A stretch of 64,000 nt of DNA, from assembly GCA_017398725.1 (NCBI GenBank), contig JAFQFA010000011.1, forward strand, positions 1 through 64,000. Direction: 5' to 3'. The notes under the pieces are model-generated. The model was not told where the DNA came from and did no database searches. It saw nothing but the letters and a program-made list of their open reading frames with translations. Source of the DNA: Oscillospiraceae bacterium. GTDB taxonomy: Bacteria > Bacillota > Clostridia > Oscillospirales > Oscillospiraceae. A program made the translations under genes and the position numbers. Positions 1 through 8,256 of the stretch are shown here, piece after piece (positions within the stretch are counted from its first letter, which is position 1; each line of letters opens with the position of its first letter).

Positions 1-707
1 CCAAGCCCATTCTGGAGCGTGCCGCTCAGCAGATCGCTGCCGGCGCAACCTATCTGGATGTGAACATCGGACCTGCTGAGAAGGACGGTCCCGAGCGCAT
101 GATGTGGGCTGTTAAGCTGCTGCAGGAGAACTTCAACAATGTTCCTCTGGCACTGGATACTGCCAACATGAAGGCAATCGAAGCCGGTATTAAGGTTTAC
201 AACCGTACCAACGGCAAGCCCATCGTCAACTCTGCTGACGCCGGCTCCCGTATCGGCTACATCGATCTGGCTGCTGCCAACGATGCAATCTGTATCGCTC
301 TGTGCTCCGCTGACGGTATCGCCAAGGACAACGAAGAGCGTATGATGCACTGCGACAACATGCTCGAGCGCGGCCTGAGTCTGGGTATGGGCTCCGACGA
401 CCTGTGGTTCGACCCCCTGTTCTTGGTTGTCAAGGGTATGCAGGATAAGCAGATGGAAGTTCTGGAAGCCATCAAGATGTTCTCCGATAAGGGCCTGAAG
501 TCCACCGGTGGTCTGTCCAACAACTCCAACGGCGCTCCCAAGGACGTCCGTCCCATCATGGACTCCGCTCTGGTTGCAATGTGCATGATGCAGGGTCTGA
601 CCTCCGCCATCGTCAACCCCAACGATCGTCGGCTGATGGAGACCATCAAGTCCTGCGATATCTTCAAGAACCACGTGCTGTACTCCGACAGCTATCTGGA
701 TCTGTAA
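1..707 (+). CDS. acsE: Methyltetrahydrofolate:corrinoid/iron-sulfur protein methyltransferase AcsE, 5' partial
   Basis: The reading frame is open to the left edge (first whole codon at position 3), so this is the C-terminal part of the protein, about 235 residues. The visible start has the pterin-binding pattern (YLDVNIGP), followed by TIM-barrel motifs such as PIVNSADAG and STGGLSNNSNG that are typical of AcsE/MetH-type methyl-H4folate methyltransferases. The family transfers the methyl group of methyl-tetrahydrofolate to the cobalt of the corrinoid/iron-sulfur protein in the Wood-Ljungdahl pathway. The gene lies directly before acsB, which supports this role over methionine synthase. The GTG at 60 is internal and is not the true start. 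Confidence 0.9.
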   Translation, partial: KPILERAAQQIAAGATYLDVNIGPAEKDGPERMMWAVKLLQENFNNVPLALDTANMKAIEAGIKVYNRTNGKPIVNSADAGSRIGYIDLAAANDAICIALCSADGIAKDNEERMMHCDNMLERGLSLGMGSDDLWFDPLFLVVKGMQDKQMEVLEAIKMFSDKGLKSTGGLSNNSNGAPKDVRPIMDSALVAMCMMQGLTSAIVNPNDRRLMETIKSCDIFKNHVLYSDSYLDL

Positions 708-725
708 TCTTATTTCCCCGCAATT

Positions 726-757
726 ATGGCTGGGAGGGTAACTCCCTCCCAGCCACT
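726..757 (+). terminator. Weak hairpin after acsE
   Basis: A short inverted repeat (GGCTGGGAGGG ... CCCTCCCAGCC) lies just after the acsE stop and is followed by TTTGCTTTTTT. It could end or attenuate transcription between acsE and acsB. Confidence 0.6.
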
Positions 758-775
758 TTGCTTTTTTGACGAATT

Positions 776-890
776 TCCCGTTTGCGGTGCCCTGTGTGCG
801 CCTTGGCGCGAACGCCTGCGTTGCCCACAGACCGCGGCACACGCTACGCCTTCCCTTGATCCGCCACTGGCGGCGGGAAGGCTCGCGGCC
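776..890 (+). repeat. Dispersed repeat module, copy 1
   Basis: This gene-free stretch between acsE and acsB matches, in opposite orientation and at roughly 80 percent identity by eye, the interior of the repeat at 41470-41652. Shared blocks include GCGGTGCCC, GTGTGCGCCTTG, CTGCGTTGC, GACCGCGG and CCGCCACTGGCGGCGG. Small ORFs here translate poorly and I do not consider them genes. The rest of the gap up to acsB shows only the acsB ribosome-binding site. Confidence 0.65.
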
Positions 891-1012
891 CTCCGGCTTA
901 TGCTTTTCTAGGAAAAGTTTTCTCCTCAGAAGAGGCCTTAGAAAATTCGTATATCCAGCCGGGCGGGTATGACGCCGGCTTCATATAAACTAATTTTTAG
1001 GAGGAACTACTT

Positions 1013-3139
1013 ATGAGCGTATTGACTGATTTGATCTATGGCGGCAGCAACGCTGTGGCAGGCCTGACTGAAGGCGCTGTTAACGATGCCATTGCCAAGT
1101 ACGGCGCGGACAAGGCCATTGCCTTCCCCGACACCGCTTACTATTTCCCCACCATCTACGCAGCTACCGGCGTCAAGGTGAAGACCTTGGGTGATCTGGT
1201 TCCCTGTGTGGGCGTTCTGAAGAGCCTCATTACCAATCAGGAAGATCTGGGTCAGGCCCTTAACGCAGGCCTTGCTACCGCCGTCGGTGCGGAAATTCTG
1301 GAAGGCCTGAAATGGGCTGCCAGCGAGAACCCTTACGAGAATGAATCCGGCATCGGCTTCGTTCCCGACCCCATTATCCGGTCTCTGGGCGTGCCGCTGG
1401 TTACCGGTGATATCCCCGGCGTCGCGGTTGTTCTGGGCAAGGCTGACAACGCAGAAGATGTAGTCAATGTGGTCAAGGACTACCAGTCCAAGGGCATTAT
1501 GACCTTCATGGTAGGCGATGTGATCGAGCAGTGCGCTGAAGGCGGCGTAAAAATGGGTCTGGAATTCCGTGTGATCCCGCTGGGTCACGATGTGACCTCT
1601 GTGATCCATGTTGTTACCGTGGCTGTCCGTGCTGCTTTGATCTTCGGCAATGTGCAGCCCGGCGATCTGGGCGGCCTGCTGACCTACACCAAGGAGCGCG
1701 TACCTGCCTTCGTGAACACCTTCGGTGCCCTGAATGAGGTGGTTGTTTCCGCCGGCGCCGGTGCCATCGCACTGGGCTTCCCTGTGATCGTGGACATCGA
1801 TCTGGGCGAAAATCAAGTGCCCGGCGCACTGGAATCCGTTTGTGATCATGCCGAGACCGTTAAGAAGTCTCTGGAGCTGCGCAACATCAAGATCAAGGTA
1901 AAGGAGCTGCCCATCCCGGTAGCCTTTGCCGCTGCCTTTGAAGGTGAGATCATCCGTAAGGCAGATATGCACAACGAGTTCTGGTCCTCCAAGAACCCTA
2001 CTGCCGAGCTGGTTATGATGCGGGGCATGGATGAGATCGAGGATCATAAGATCACCATTACCGGTCCTGATCTGGCTGACGGACAGGAGCTGGCACTGGC
2101 TACCTTCGTGGAAGTGGCCGGCAAGAAGATGCAGGAGGATTTCGAGTCTGTTATCGAGCGGAAGTTCCATGCTTGGTTCAACTACATGGAAGGCGTGATG
2201 CACACCGGTCAGCGCAATCAGGTCCGTGTCCGTGTTTCTAACGGCGCTTTTGAAAAGGGTCTGAAGCTGAAGGACTTTGCAGAAGTTCTGTATGTAATGA
2301 TCATGGACGAGTTCGAGGCGGTTGTGGATAAGTGTCAGGTGACCATTATCACCGAGCCTGTGGCGGCCGGCAAGTTCCGTGACGAAGTGGCGATGCCCCG
2401 TTACGCCGCCCGTGATGCCCGGTTGGAGAGCCTCACCGACGAGGCAGTTGACCGTTATTACACCTGCATCCTTTGCCAGAGCTTTGCCCCTGCCCACTGC
2501 TGCGTGGTCACCCCCGAACGTCTGGGTCTGTGCGGCGCGGTGTCTTGGCTGGATGCCAAGGCTACCAACGAGCTGGATCCCAACGGTCCTTGCCAGCCTA
2601 TTTTCAAGGAAGGCTGCACCGATGAGCGCACCGGCCGTTTTGATTCCGTGAATAAGGCCATCACCGATGCCACCCACGGCGCGGTGGAGACCGTAACCCT
2701 GTACTCCATTCTGGAAGATCCCATGACCTCCTGCGGCTGTTTCGAGTGCATTTGCGGCATTGAGCCCATGAGCGGCGGCTTCATCGTGGTCAACCGGGAA
2801 TTCTCCGGCATGACCCCTGCCGGCATGACCTTCGGCGAGTTGGCATCCTGCACCGGCGGCGGCGTTCAGACCCCCGGTTACATGGGTCACGGCCGTCACT
2901 TCATCTCCTCCAAGAAGTTCATCGCTGCCGAAGGCGGCATTGAGCGCATCGTTTGGATGCCCAAGGAACTGAAGGACGATGTGGCGGAGCGGCTGAATAA
3001 GACCGCCAAGGAGCTTTACGGCATTGAAAACTTTACCGATATGGTGGCAGACGAAACCGTTACCACCGACGGCGAAGAGCTGCTGGCATGGCTGACCGAG
3101 AAAAACCACCCCGTTCTGGGCATGGAAAGCCTGCTGTAA
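1013..3139 (+). CDS. acsB: CO dehydrogenase/acetyl-CoA synthase, acetyl-CoA synthase subunit (beta)
   Basis: This 708-residue protein matches acetogen acetyl-CoA synthase in length (about 730 residues in the classical enzyme). It joins CO, the methyl group from the corrinoid protein, and CoA to make acetyl-CoA at the nickel/iron-sulfur A-cluster. The A-cluster ligands are visible: a CxxC pair beginning near residue 485 in YYTCILCQSFAP, further Cys in the following stretch ending LGLCG, and the Cys-Gly-Cys near 574-576 in MTSCGCFEC. The start is fixed by AGGAGG about 8 bases before the ATG. It follows acsE and precedes the corrinoid activator, as in acetogen acs clusters. The CODH and CFeSP subunit genes are not in the window and may lie to the left. 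Confidence 0.97.
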   Translation: MSVLTDLIYGGSNAVAGLTEGAVNDAIAKYGADKAIAFPDTAYYFPTIYAATGVKVKTLGDLVPCVGVLKSLITNQEDLGQALNAGLATAVGAEILEGLKWAASENPYENESGIGFVPDPIIRSLGVPLVTGDIPGVAVVLGKADNAEDVVNVVKDYQSKGIMTFMVGDVIEQCAEGGVKMGLEFRVIPLGHDVTSVIHVVTVAVRAALIFGNVQPGDLGGLLTYTKERVPAFVNTFGALNEVVVSAGAGAIALGFPVIVDIDLGENQVPGALESVCDHAETVKKSLELRNIKIKVKELPIPVAFAAAFEGEIIRKADMHNEFWSSKNPTAELVMMRGMDEIEDHKITITGPDLADGQELALATFVEVAGKKMQEDFESVIERKFHAWFNYMEGVMHTGQRNQVRVRVSNGAFEKGLKLKDFAEVLYVMIMDEFEAVVDKCQVTIITEPVAAGKFRDEVAMPRYAARDARLESLTDEAVDRYYTCILCQSFAPAHCCVVTPERLGLCGAVSWLDAKATNELDPNGPCQPIFKEGCTDERTGRFDSVNKAITDATHGAVETVTLYSILEDPMTSCGCFECICGIEPMSGGFIVVNREFSGMTPAGMTFGELASCTGGGVQTPGYMGHGRHFISSKKFIAAEGGIERIVWMPKELKDDVAERLNKTAKELYGIENFTDMVADETVTTDGEELLAWLTEKNHPVLGMESLL

Positions 3140-3147
3140 TTTCGTTC

Positions 3148-3177
3148 ATTGGGGGCGGCGGTTTTCCGCCGCCCCAA
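3148..3177 (+). other. GC-rich hairpin between acsB and acsV
   Basis: An inverted repeat of the type TTGGGGGCGGCGG/CCGCCGCCCCAA sits in the 87-base gap. It has no T tract, so it is more likely a processing or mRNA-stability hairpin that sets lower expression of the downstream gene than a full terminator. Confidence 0.5.
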
Positions 3178-3226
3178 TCCCTGCAAAATACCAATGACTC
3201 CCTATTAAATATAAGGAAATAGAAGT

Positions 3227-5152
3227 ATGAAAGTAACCTTCCAGATTGAGGGCGCAAGCCCTGTTCAAATTGAATGTAACGCCGGTGATAACCTGTTGGA
3301 GCTGGCCCGTCGTGCCAATGTGGCCATCGACGCCCCCTGCTCCGGCAACGGCTCCTGCGGCAAGTGCCGTGTGAAGCTTGTTGAAGGGGAGGTAGAGTCT
3401 ATCCCTTCCCGGCATATCACCGCCGAGGAATATGATGCAGGCTGGCGGCTTAGCTGCAACAGTAAAGTGGTGGCCGATTGTACCGTATTTGTCCCCGATA
3501 TTGCCAGCGCTTACCAAAGCCGGATGAAGACCGCCGACTTGTCCTCTCCCGAGGAAGTGGCGATTTTCCAAAAGGCGCAGAATCAGATCCAAGAAAGCGG
3601 CATTTCCTTCTCCAATGACTATATGGCGCTGCAGCTTACAATGGAAGCCCCCGGCGAGGACGATACCATGCCGGATATCGAGCGGCTGCAGTGGGCAGTG
3701 CAGGCTGCGGTGGAATGCAAAACGGTCAAAGTGCCTTACAGTGTGATGGTGAAGCTTGCCAGCACATTGCGGGAAAATGATTTTAAAGTCTGCGTCAAGG
3801 GCAAGCTGGACAGGAATGTGTTCCAGTGTATGGAAATTACCCCCTTTGAGGATACCGCCATTGTAGGCTGCGCCATCGACATCGGTACTACCACCGTTTC
3901 CATGGTGCTGGTAGATCTGACAGACGGCAAGATCTTGGCAAAAGGTTCTTCCGGCAACGGACAGATCCGCTACGGTGCGGATGTGATCAACCGGATCATT
4001 GAGTCTACCCGCCCCGGGGGCAGAAAAAAGCTGCAGGATGCCGTTGTCAAGGAAACATTGACCCCCATTATCGCCAATTTGTGCCGCAGCGCCGGGATCA
4101 ATGCCCGGTCCATCCTGCGGCTGTGCATCGGTGCCAACACCACCATGAACCACCTGTTGGTAGGGGTGGATGCCGATCCCGTGCGGATGGACCCCTATAT
4201 TCCCAGCTTCTTTGCATGGGAGGGCCTGCTGGCCCGGGATCTGAACCTGCCTGCCAACCCCTTGGCACCGGTGGTCATTGCGCCTAATATCGGCTCTTAT
4301 GTGGGCGGCGATATTACTGCCGGCACACTGGCGACCATGATGTGGGACAAAGATGAAATGACCCTGTTCATCGACTTGGGCACCAACGGTGAGATCGTGT
4401 TCGGTAATCGGGATTTCCTCATGAGCTGCGCTTGCAGCGCCGGTCCTGCCTTCGAAGGTGGCGATATCTCCTGCGGTATGCGTGCCACCGACGGCGCAGT
4501 GGAAGCAGTGACCATCGATGGCGCTACCATGGAACCCACCCTGACCATCGTGGGCGATGCCGGTCAAAAACCGGTAGGTATCTGCGGCAGCGGCATTATC
4601 GATATCATCGCGGAGCTGTTCCGTACCCGGATCATCAACGCCAAGGGTCTGTTTGTCCGGGAGGGCGATCGGGTGAAGCGGGATCAGTACGGTATGGGCC
4701 GTTATGTGCTGGCCACTGCGGAGGAAAGTGAGACAGGCCGGGAAGTGTCCATCAATGAGGTGGATATCGATAACTTTATCCGTGCCAAGGGCGCGATCTA
4801 CTCCGGTATTGATACCTTGCTCCAGTCTGTGGATATGACCCCGGAGTGCATCGACAAGGTGATGGTCGCCGGCGGTATCGGTTCCGGTATCAACATGAAA
4901 AACGCCATCAGCATTGGCATGCTGCCGGATGTGGAGCTGGAGAAGTACCAGTATATCGGCAATTCCAGCCTTACCGGTGCCTATGCCATGGTGGTCAGCG
5001 ACCAAGCGATTGAAAAGTGCCATGAGGTAGGTGCCAATATGACTTATTTGGAGCTTTCCACCTACCCCGGCTATATGGATAGCTTTGTGGCTGCCTGCTT
5101 CCTGCCCCATACCGATGCAAGCCTGTTCCCCAGCTGCGTGCAGGAGGATTGA
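3227..5152 (+). CDS. acsV: Corrinoid protein reductive activator, [2Fe-2S] ferredoxin + ASKHA (RACo-type, DUF4445)
   Basis: A 641-residue protein with an N-terminal plant-type [2Fe-2S] domain (Cys38, Cys44, Cys47, Cys77 in DAPCSGNGSCGKC and RLSCNSK). A linker and a C-terminal ASKHA ATPase region follow, with the phosphate loop GCAIDIGTTTVSMVLVDL and a later GTNGEIVFG block. RACo-family proteins use ATP to return the inactive Co(II) form of corrinoid proteins to Co(I). Its place directly after acsB points to the corrinoid/iron-sulfur protein as partner, matching the gene called acsV or orf7 in acetogens. The ribosome-binding site is modest (AAGGAAATAG). The stop lies two bases before the next ATG, so translation is probably coupled. 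Confidence 0.92.
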   Translation: MKVTFQIEGASPVQIECNAGDNLLELARRANVAIDAPCSGNGSCGKCRVKLVEGEVESIPSRHITAEEYDAGWRLSCNSKVVADCTVFVPDIASAYQSRMKTADLSSPEEVAIFQKAQNQIQESGISFSNDYMALQLTMEAPGEDDTMPDIERLQWAVQAAVECKTVKVPYSVMVKLASTLRENDFKVCVKGKLDRNVFQCMEITPFEDTAIVGCAIDIGTTTVSMVLVDLTDGKILAKGSSGNGQIRYGADVINRIIESTRPGGRKKLQDAVVKETLTPIIANLCRSAGINARSILRLCIGANTTMNHLLVGVDADPVRMDPYIPSFFAWEGLLARDLNLPANPLAPVVIAPNIGSYVGGDITAGTLATMMWDKDEMTLFIDLGTNGEIVFGNRDFLMSCACSAGPAFEGGDISCGMRATDGAVEAVTIDGATMEPTLTIVGDAGQKPVGICGSGIIDIIAELFRTRIINAKGLFVREGDRVKRDQYGMGRYVLATAEESETGREVSINEVDIDNFIRAKGAIYSGIDTLLQSVDMTPECIDKVMVAGGIGSGINMKNAISIGMLPDVELEKYQYIGNSSLTGAYAMVVSDQAIEKCHEVGANMTYLELSTYPGYMDSFVAACFLPHTDASLFPSCVQED

Positions 5153-5154
5153 TT

Positions 5155-5766
5155 ATGCAAGTGGAAAACCATAAAGAAGAAGTACCCTTTGAGTATTATG
5201 AAGGCTTGTTTCAAAAGCTGGACCCGAAGGAAGCATTGGAACGGCTGCCGGATATAAAGTGGGACGGTAAGGAATTTTATGTAAATCTGCTGGGCAGGGA
5301 ATATGCCATTGCCCATCCGGATTACGGATTCCGTGCACTGGATGGGGGGATGATTCCGCCGCTGTCCGTGCAAACCTTCTTGCTGCGGTATTTGCTGGAG
5401 AGCAAAGCAGTCCTATGGAAGGGCACATGGAAGACTTTCCGGGAAATGCCTTGGGGGGAGATGTACATCAAGCCCTATACCGGACGGGTGCTGACCCGGG
5501 CGGCCTTTACCTTTGGCACCCGGCTGGAAGCCTTCCGGGCTGCCTGCGAGAAAATGGGTGCCATGGCGCTGCCCCACGGGGATGCAGGCTTCCAATTTGA
5601 TTTTATCGGTGGGTTTATGGTGCAGATCATGGCGTGGGCCGGCGACGATGAGTTCCCGCCCAATGCGCAGGTGATCTATTCCGATAACTTTGAGGAGGGC
5701 TTTGCCCCGGAGGACCGGGTAGTGGTGGGAGATATCCTGATCTCCACCATTAAGGCGAATATGTAA
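5155..5766 (+). CDS. DUF3786 protein, acs-cluster associated
   Basis: This 203-residue protein carries the DUF3786 signature: Y-E-x-L-F-Q-K-L-D at the start, LLGREYAI, an FREMPWGEMY block, and a conserved end with EFPPNAQVIYSDNF and EDRVVVGDIL. No catalytic function is established for this family. It recurs beside acetyl-CoA pathway genes of acetogens, so a role in corrinoid or metal-centre maturation is an inference from context. I chose the ATG at 5155 because AGGAGG lies 7 bases upstream, overlapping the end of acsV; the in-frame TTG at 5149 has no such site. A strong terminator follows, so it closes the operon. Confidence 0.85.
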   Translation: MQVENHKEEVPFEYYEGLFQKLDPKEALERLPDIKWDGKEFYVNLLGREYAIAHPDYGFRALDGGMIPPLSVQTFLLRYLLESKAVLWKGTWKTFREMPWGEMYIKPYTGRVLTRAAFTFGTRLEAFRAACEKMGAMALPHGDAGFQFDFIGGFMVQIMAWAGDDEFPPNAQVIYSDNFEEGFAPEDRVVVGDILISTIKANM

Positions 5767-5767
5767 C

Positions 5768-5799
5768 AAACCGGGAGTGTTTTTCAACACTCCCGGTTT
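5768..5799 (+). terminator. Terminator of the acs operon
   Basis: A 14-bp perfect stem (AAACCGGGAGTGTT / AACACTCCCGGTTT) with a short loop, starting directly after the DUF3786 stop. The sequence on both sides is A/T-rich. Confidence 0.85.
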
Positions 5800-5826
5800 C
5801 TAAATTTTGATTTATCGGTCTAATCT

Positions 5827-5898
5827 GTAGGGCGGGGGCTCTGCTCCCGCCGCCAAAACCCATTACATTTACACGGCGGGACCAAGGCCCCGCCCTAC
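5827..5898. repeat. Dispersed GTAGGGCGGGG palindromic repeat
   Basis: A composite palindrome whose outer arms are GTAGGGCGGGG and CCCCGCCCTAC, enclosing GGCTCTGCTCCCGCCGC and GGCGGGACCAAGG. The right flank (GTTATACGACAAACAG, then AAATTGGAACTTGTTG) recurs after the copy at 41470-41652. Shorter relatives lie at 22747, 23002 and 43770. This fills the gap between the acs operon and the amino-sugar genes. Confidence 0.75.
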
Positions 5899-6031
5899 GG
5901 CGTTATACGACAAACAGCCCGAAAAATTGGAACTTGTTGATTGGTTGGAAAAGATTTTTTGTTGATTATTCCGGCGTGTTGTGCTAGAATTTTTCTGTTG
6001 GGTACTGACCCACAGAAAGGTTTGATCGTTT

Positions 6032-6688
6032 TTGTATACTGTGAAGAATCTGTATGACTTGGAGCATACCATTGCCGGGGATTACTTGGCACAATTTACC
6101 TACCCTTGGGAAGCCCTTGCCGGAATCAAGGCGCTGATCGTTGAACTGGGTGCGACACTGAACAAAGACGATTACTTAGAAATTTCCCCGCAGGTCTGGG
6201 CCCATAAAACGGCTAAGATCATGCCCTCTGCCTATATCGGTGCGCCCTGCATCATCGGCCCTGATACCGAGGTGCGGCACTGTGCCTTTATCCGTGGCAG
6301 CGCTTTGATTGGCGCTAACTGTGTGGTAGGCAACTCTACCGAACTGAAAAATGTGATTTTGTTTGACAATGTGCAGGTGCCCCACTTTAATTATGTGGGT
6401 GACAGCATTTTGGGTTACCGGGCCCACATGGGTGCCGGCTCTATCACCTCCAATGTAAAGGCAGATAAGTCTTTGGTGGTGATCCACTGTGAACCGGAGA
6501 TCCCCACCGGCATCAAAAAGGTTGGCGCTATGCTGGGCGATTTTGCGGATGTGGGCTGCAACAGCGTCCTCAATCCCGGTACCGTCATCGGCCGCCGGAG
6601 CAATGTATATCCCACCAGCTGTGTCCGGGGTGTGATCCCGGAGGGCAGCATTTACAAAAATAACGGTACCATCGTTACAAAACGGTAA
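6032..6688 (+). CDS. Single-domain GlmU-like sugar-phosphate acyltransferase (left-handed beta helix)
   Basis: A 218-residue protein built from hexapeptide repeats (YIGAPCIIGPDTEVRHCAFI, LIGANCVVGNSTELKNV, GCNSVLNPGTVIG), the left-handed beta-helix fold of the GlmU C-terminal domain. GlmU acetylates glucosamine-1-phosphate and then uridylylates it; only the acetyltransferase-like half is present, so uridylyl transfer would need another gene. It is 11 bases before glmM, whose product is the natural substrate. I take the TTG at 6032, 12 bases after AGAAAGG; a GTG at 6041 is possible but further from the site. Function by homology and context; substrate not proven. Confidence 0.8.
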   Translation: MYTVKNLYDLEHTIAGDYLAQFTYPWEALAGIKALIVELGATLNKDDYLEISPQVWAHKTAKIMPSAYIGAPCIIGPDTEVRHCAFIRGSALIGANCVVGNSTELKNVILFDNVQVPHFNYVGDSILGYRAHMGAGSITSNVKADKSLVVIHCEPEIPTGIKKVGAMLGDFADVGCNSVLNPGTVIGRRSNVYPTSCVRGVIPEGSIYKNNGTIVTKR

Positions 6689-6699
6689 GGAGTATATTT

Positions 6700-8088
6700 A
6701 TGGGAAAATATTTTGGAACGGACGGCTTCCGTGGCGAAGCCAATATTGATCTGACGGCGGATCACGCCTATCAGGTCGGTCGTTTTCTAGGCTGGTATTA
6801 TAAAGAGGTAAAGACCCGCGCCGGCAGCGACGAAGAGACGAAGATCGTCATCGGTAAGGATACCCGCCGGTCTTCCTACATGTTTGAGTACGCTTTGGCA
6901 GCAGGCATTACCGCCTCCGGCTCCAACGCATACCTGCTCCATGTGACCACTACCCCTTCTGTTGCCTATGTGACCCGCACCGACGAGTTTGATTGCGGCG
7001 TCATGATCTCCGCCAGCCATAACCCCTTCTATGACAACGGCATCAAGCTGCTCAACGGCAACGGCGAGAAGATGGAAGAGGCAACCATCGATCTGGTGGA
7101 AGCTTACTTGGATGGTCAGCTGGAAGTGTTTGGACAGAAGTATCCCCAGATTCCCTTTGCCAAGCGGGATGAAATCGGCCGGACGGTGGACTATGTGGCA
7201 GGCCGCAACCGGTATATCGGTTATCTGATCAGCTTGGGGATGTATTCTTTCAAGGGCGTAAAGGTGGGTCTGGACTGCGCCAACGGCGCCAGCTGGAATA
7301 TCGCCAAGAGTGTATTTGATGCGCTGGGCGCCAAGACCTATGTGATCAATGCCGATCCGGATGGTGTGAATATCAACGAGGATGCCGGCTCTACCCACAT
7401 TGAGAATCTGCAGAAATTTGTTCTGGATAACGAACTGGATGTGGGCTTTGCCTACGACGGCGATGCAGACCGCTGCCTGTGCGTGGATGAAAAGGGTCAG
7501 GTGGTCTCCGGCGATCATATCCTCTACATTCTGGGCAATTACATGAAGAGTAAGGGCCAGCTGGATAACAACACCGTGGTTACCACCGTTATGTCCAACT
7601 TTGGTCTGTACAAAGCCTTTGATGCCTGCGGCATTGACTATGCCAAGACCAAGGTGGGCGACAAGTATGTTTACGAGTATATGGTCAAAAACGGTTGCCG
7701 TTTGGGCGGCGAGCAGAGTGGCCATATCATCGTTTCTCAGTACGCCACCACCGGCGACGGCATCCTCACCAGCTTGAAGGTGATGGAGGTCATGATGAAG
7801 ACCAAAAAGAGCTTGTCTAAACTTTGCGATGGTCTGACGATCTACCCGCAGGTGCTGAAAAATGTCCGTGTTCATAGCAAGCCCGAGGCGCAGAATGATC
7901 CGGCGGTGAAGGCGGCGGTGGAGGATGTTGCTCAGAAACTGGGCGATACAGGCCGAATTTTGGTGCGGGAAAGCGGTACAGAGCCGGTTATTCGCGTTAT
8001 GGTGGAGGCGGCTACCAAAGAGGAATGTCAGCGGTATGTGGATCAGGTGGTGGATGTGATCTGCCGTCAGGGCCACGCAAGAGTGTAA
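6700..8088 (+). CDS. glmM: Phosphoglucosamine mutase
   Basis: A 462-residue alpha-D-phosphohexomutase. It has the N-terminal GKYFGTDGFRG, the phosphoserine loop ISASHNP (Ser106), the metal loop YDGDADRCL and the C-terminal phosphate-binding RESGTEPVIRVMVE. The first and last of these are characteristic of GlmM, which converts glucosamine-6-phosphate to glucosamine-1-phosphate for UDP-GlcNAc and peptidoglycan synthesis in the cytosol. The ATG has AAGGAG 8 bases upstream. It is co-transcribed with the preceding acyltransferase and ends at a strong terminator. Confidence 0.95.
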   Translation: MGKYFGTDGFRGEANIDLTADHAYQVGRFLGWYYKEVKTRAGSDEETKIVIGKDTRRSSYMFEYALAAGITASGSNAYLLHVTTTPSVAYVTRTDEFDCGVMISASHNPFYDNGIKLLNGNGEKMEEATIDLVEAYLDGQLEVFGQKYPQIPFAKRDEIGRTVDYVAGRNRYIGYLISLGMYSFKGVKVGLDCANGASWNIAKSVFDALGAKTYVINADPDGVNINEDAGSTHIENLQKFVLDNELDVGFAYDGDADRCLCVDEKGQVVSGDHILYILGNYMKSKGQLDNNTVVTTVMSNFGLYKAFDACGIDYAKTKVGDKYVYEYMVKNGCRLGGEQSGHIIVSQYATTGDGILTSLKVMEVMMKTKKSLSKLCDGLTIYPQVLKNVRVHSKPEAQNDPAVKAAVEDVAQKLGDTGRILVRESGTEPVIRVMVEAATKEECQRYVDQVVDVICRQGHARV

Positions 8089-8103
8089 ATAATGAAACCA
8101 TCT

Positions 8104-8134
8104 CCGGGGCGCTGATCAGCGCCCCGGTTTTTTT
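8104..8134 (+). terminator. Terminator of glmM
   Basis: A perfect palindromic stem (CCGGGGCGCTGATCAGCGCC, continuing CCGG) followed by seven T. Confidence 0.92.
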
Positions 8135-8256
8135 GCGGCAGTGTGGGCCTGATGTTGTGAAATTGTAACTAAAATTACAAAGCTGTAATATTTTCCTTGC
8201 TTTTCCAGTAAGCTTATGGTATGATGACACAAGTTTGCGTAAAGGAGGTGCCGTTT

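Noticed and set aside
726-972. Two overlapping plus-strand ORFs between acsE and acsB
   Set aside because: They fall in a dispersed repeat that also occurs inverted near 41.5 kb and have no ribosome-binding site.
1007-3109. 700-codon minus-strand ORF opposite acsB
   Set aside because: It is the shadow of acsB in a GC-rich gene; the plus-strand product has clear A-cluster motifs, and the shadow has no known domain or ribosome-binding site.
8221-8256. Upstream ATGs at 8221 and 8224 as start of the secreted repeat protein
   Set aside because: The AAAGGAGGTG site and the signal peptide place the start at 8257.
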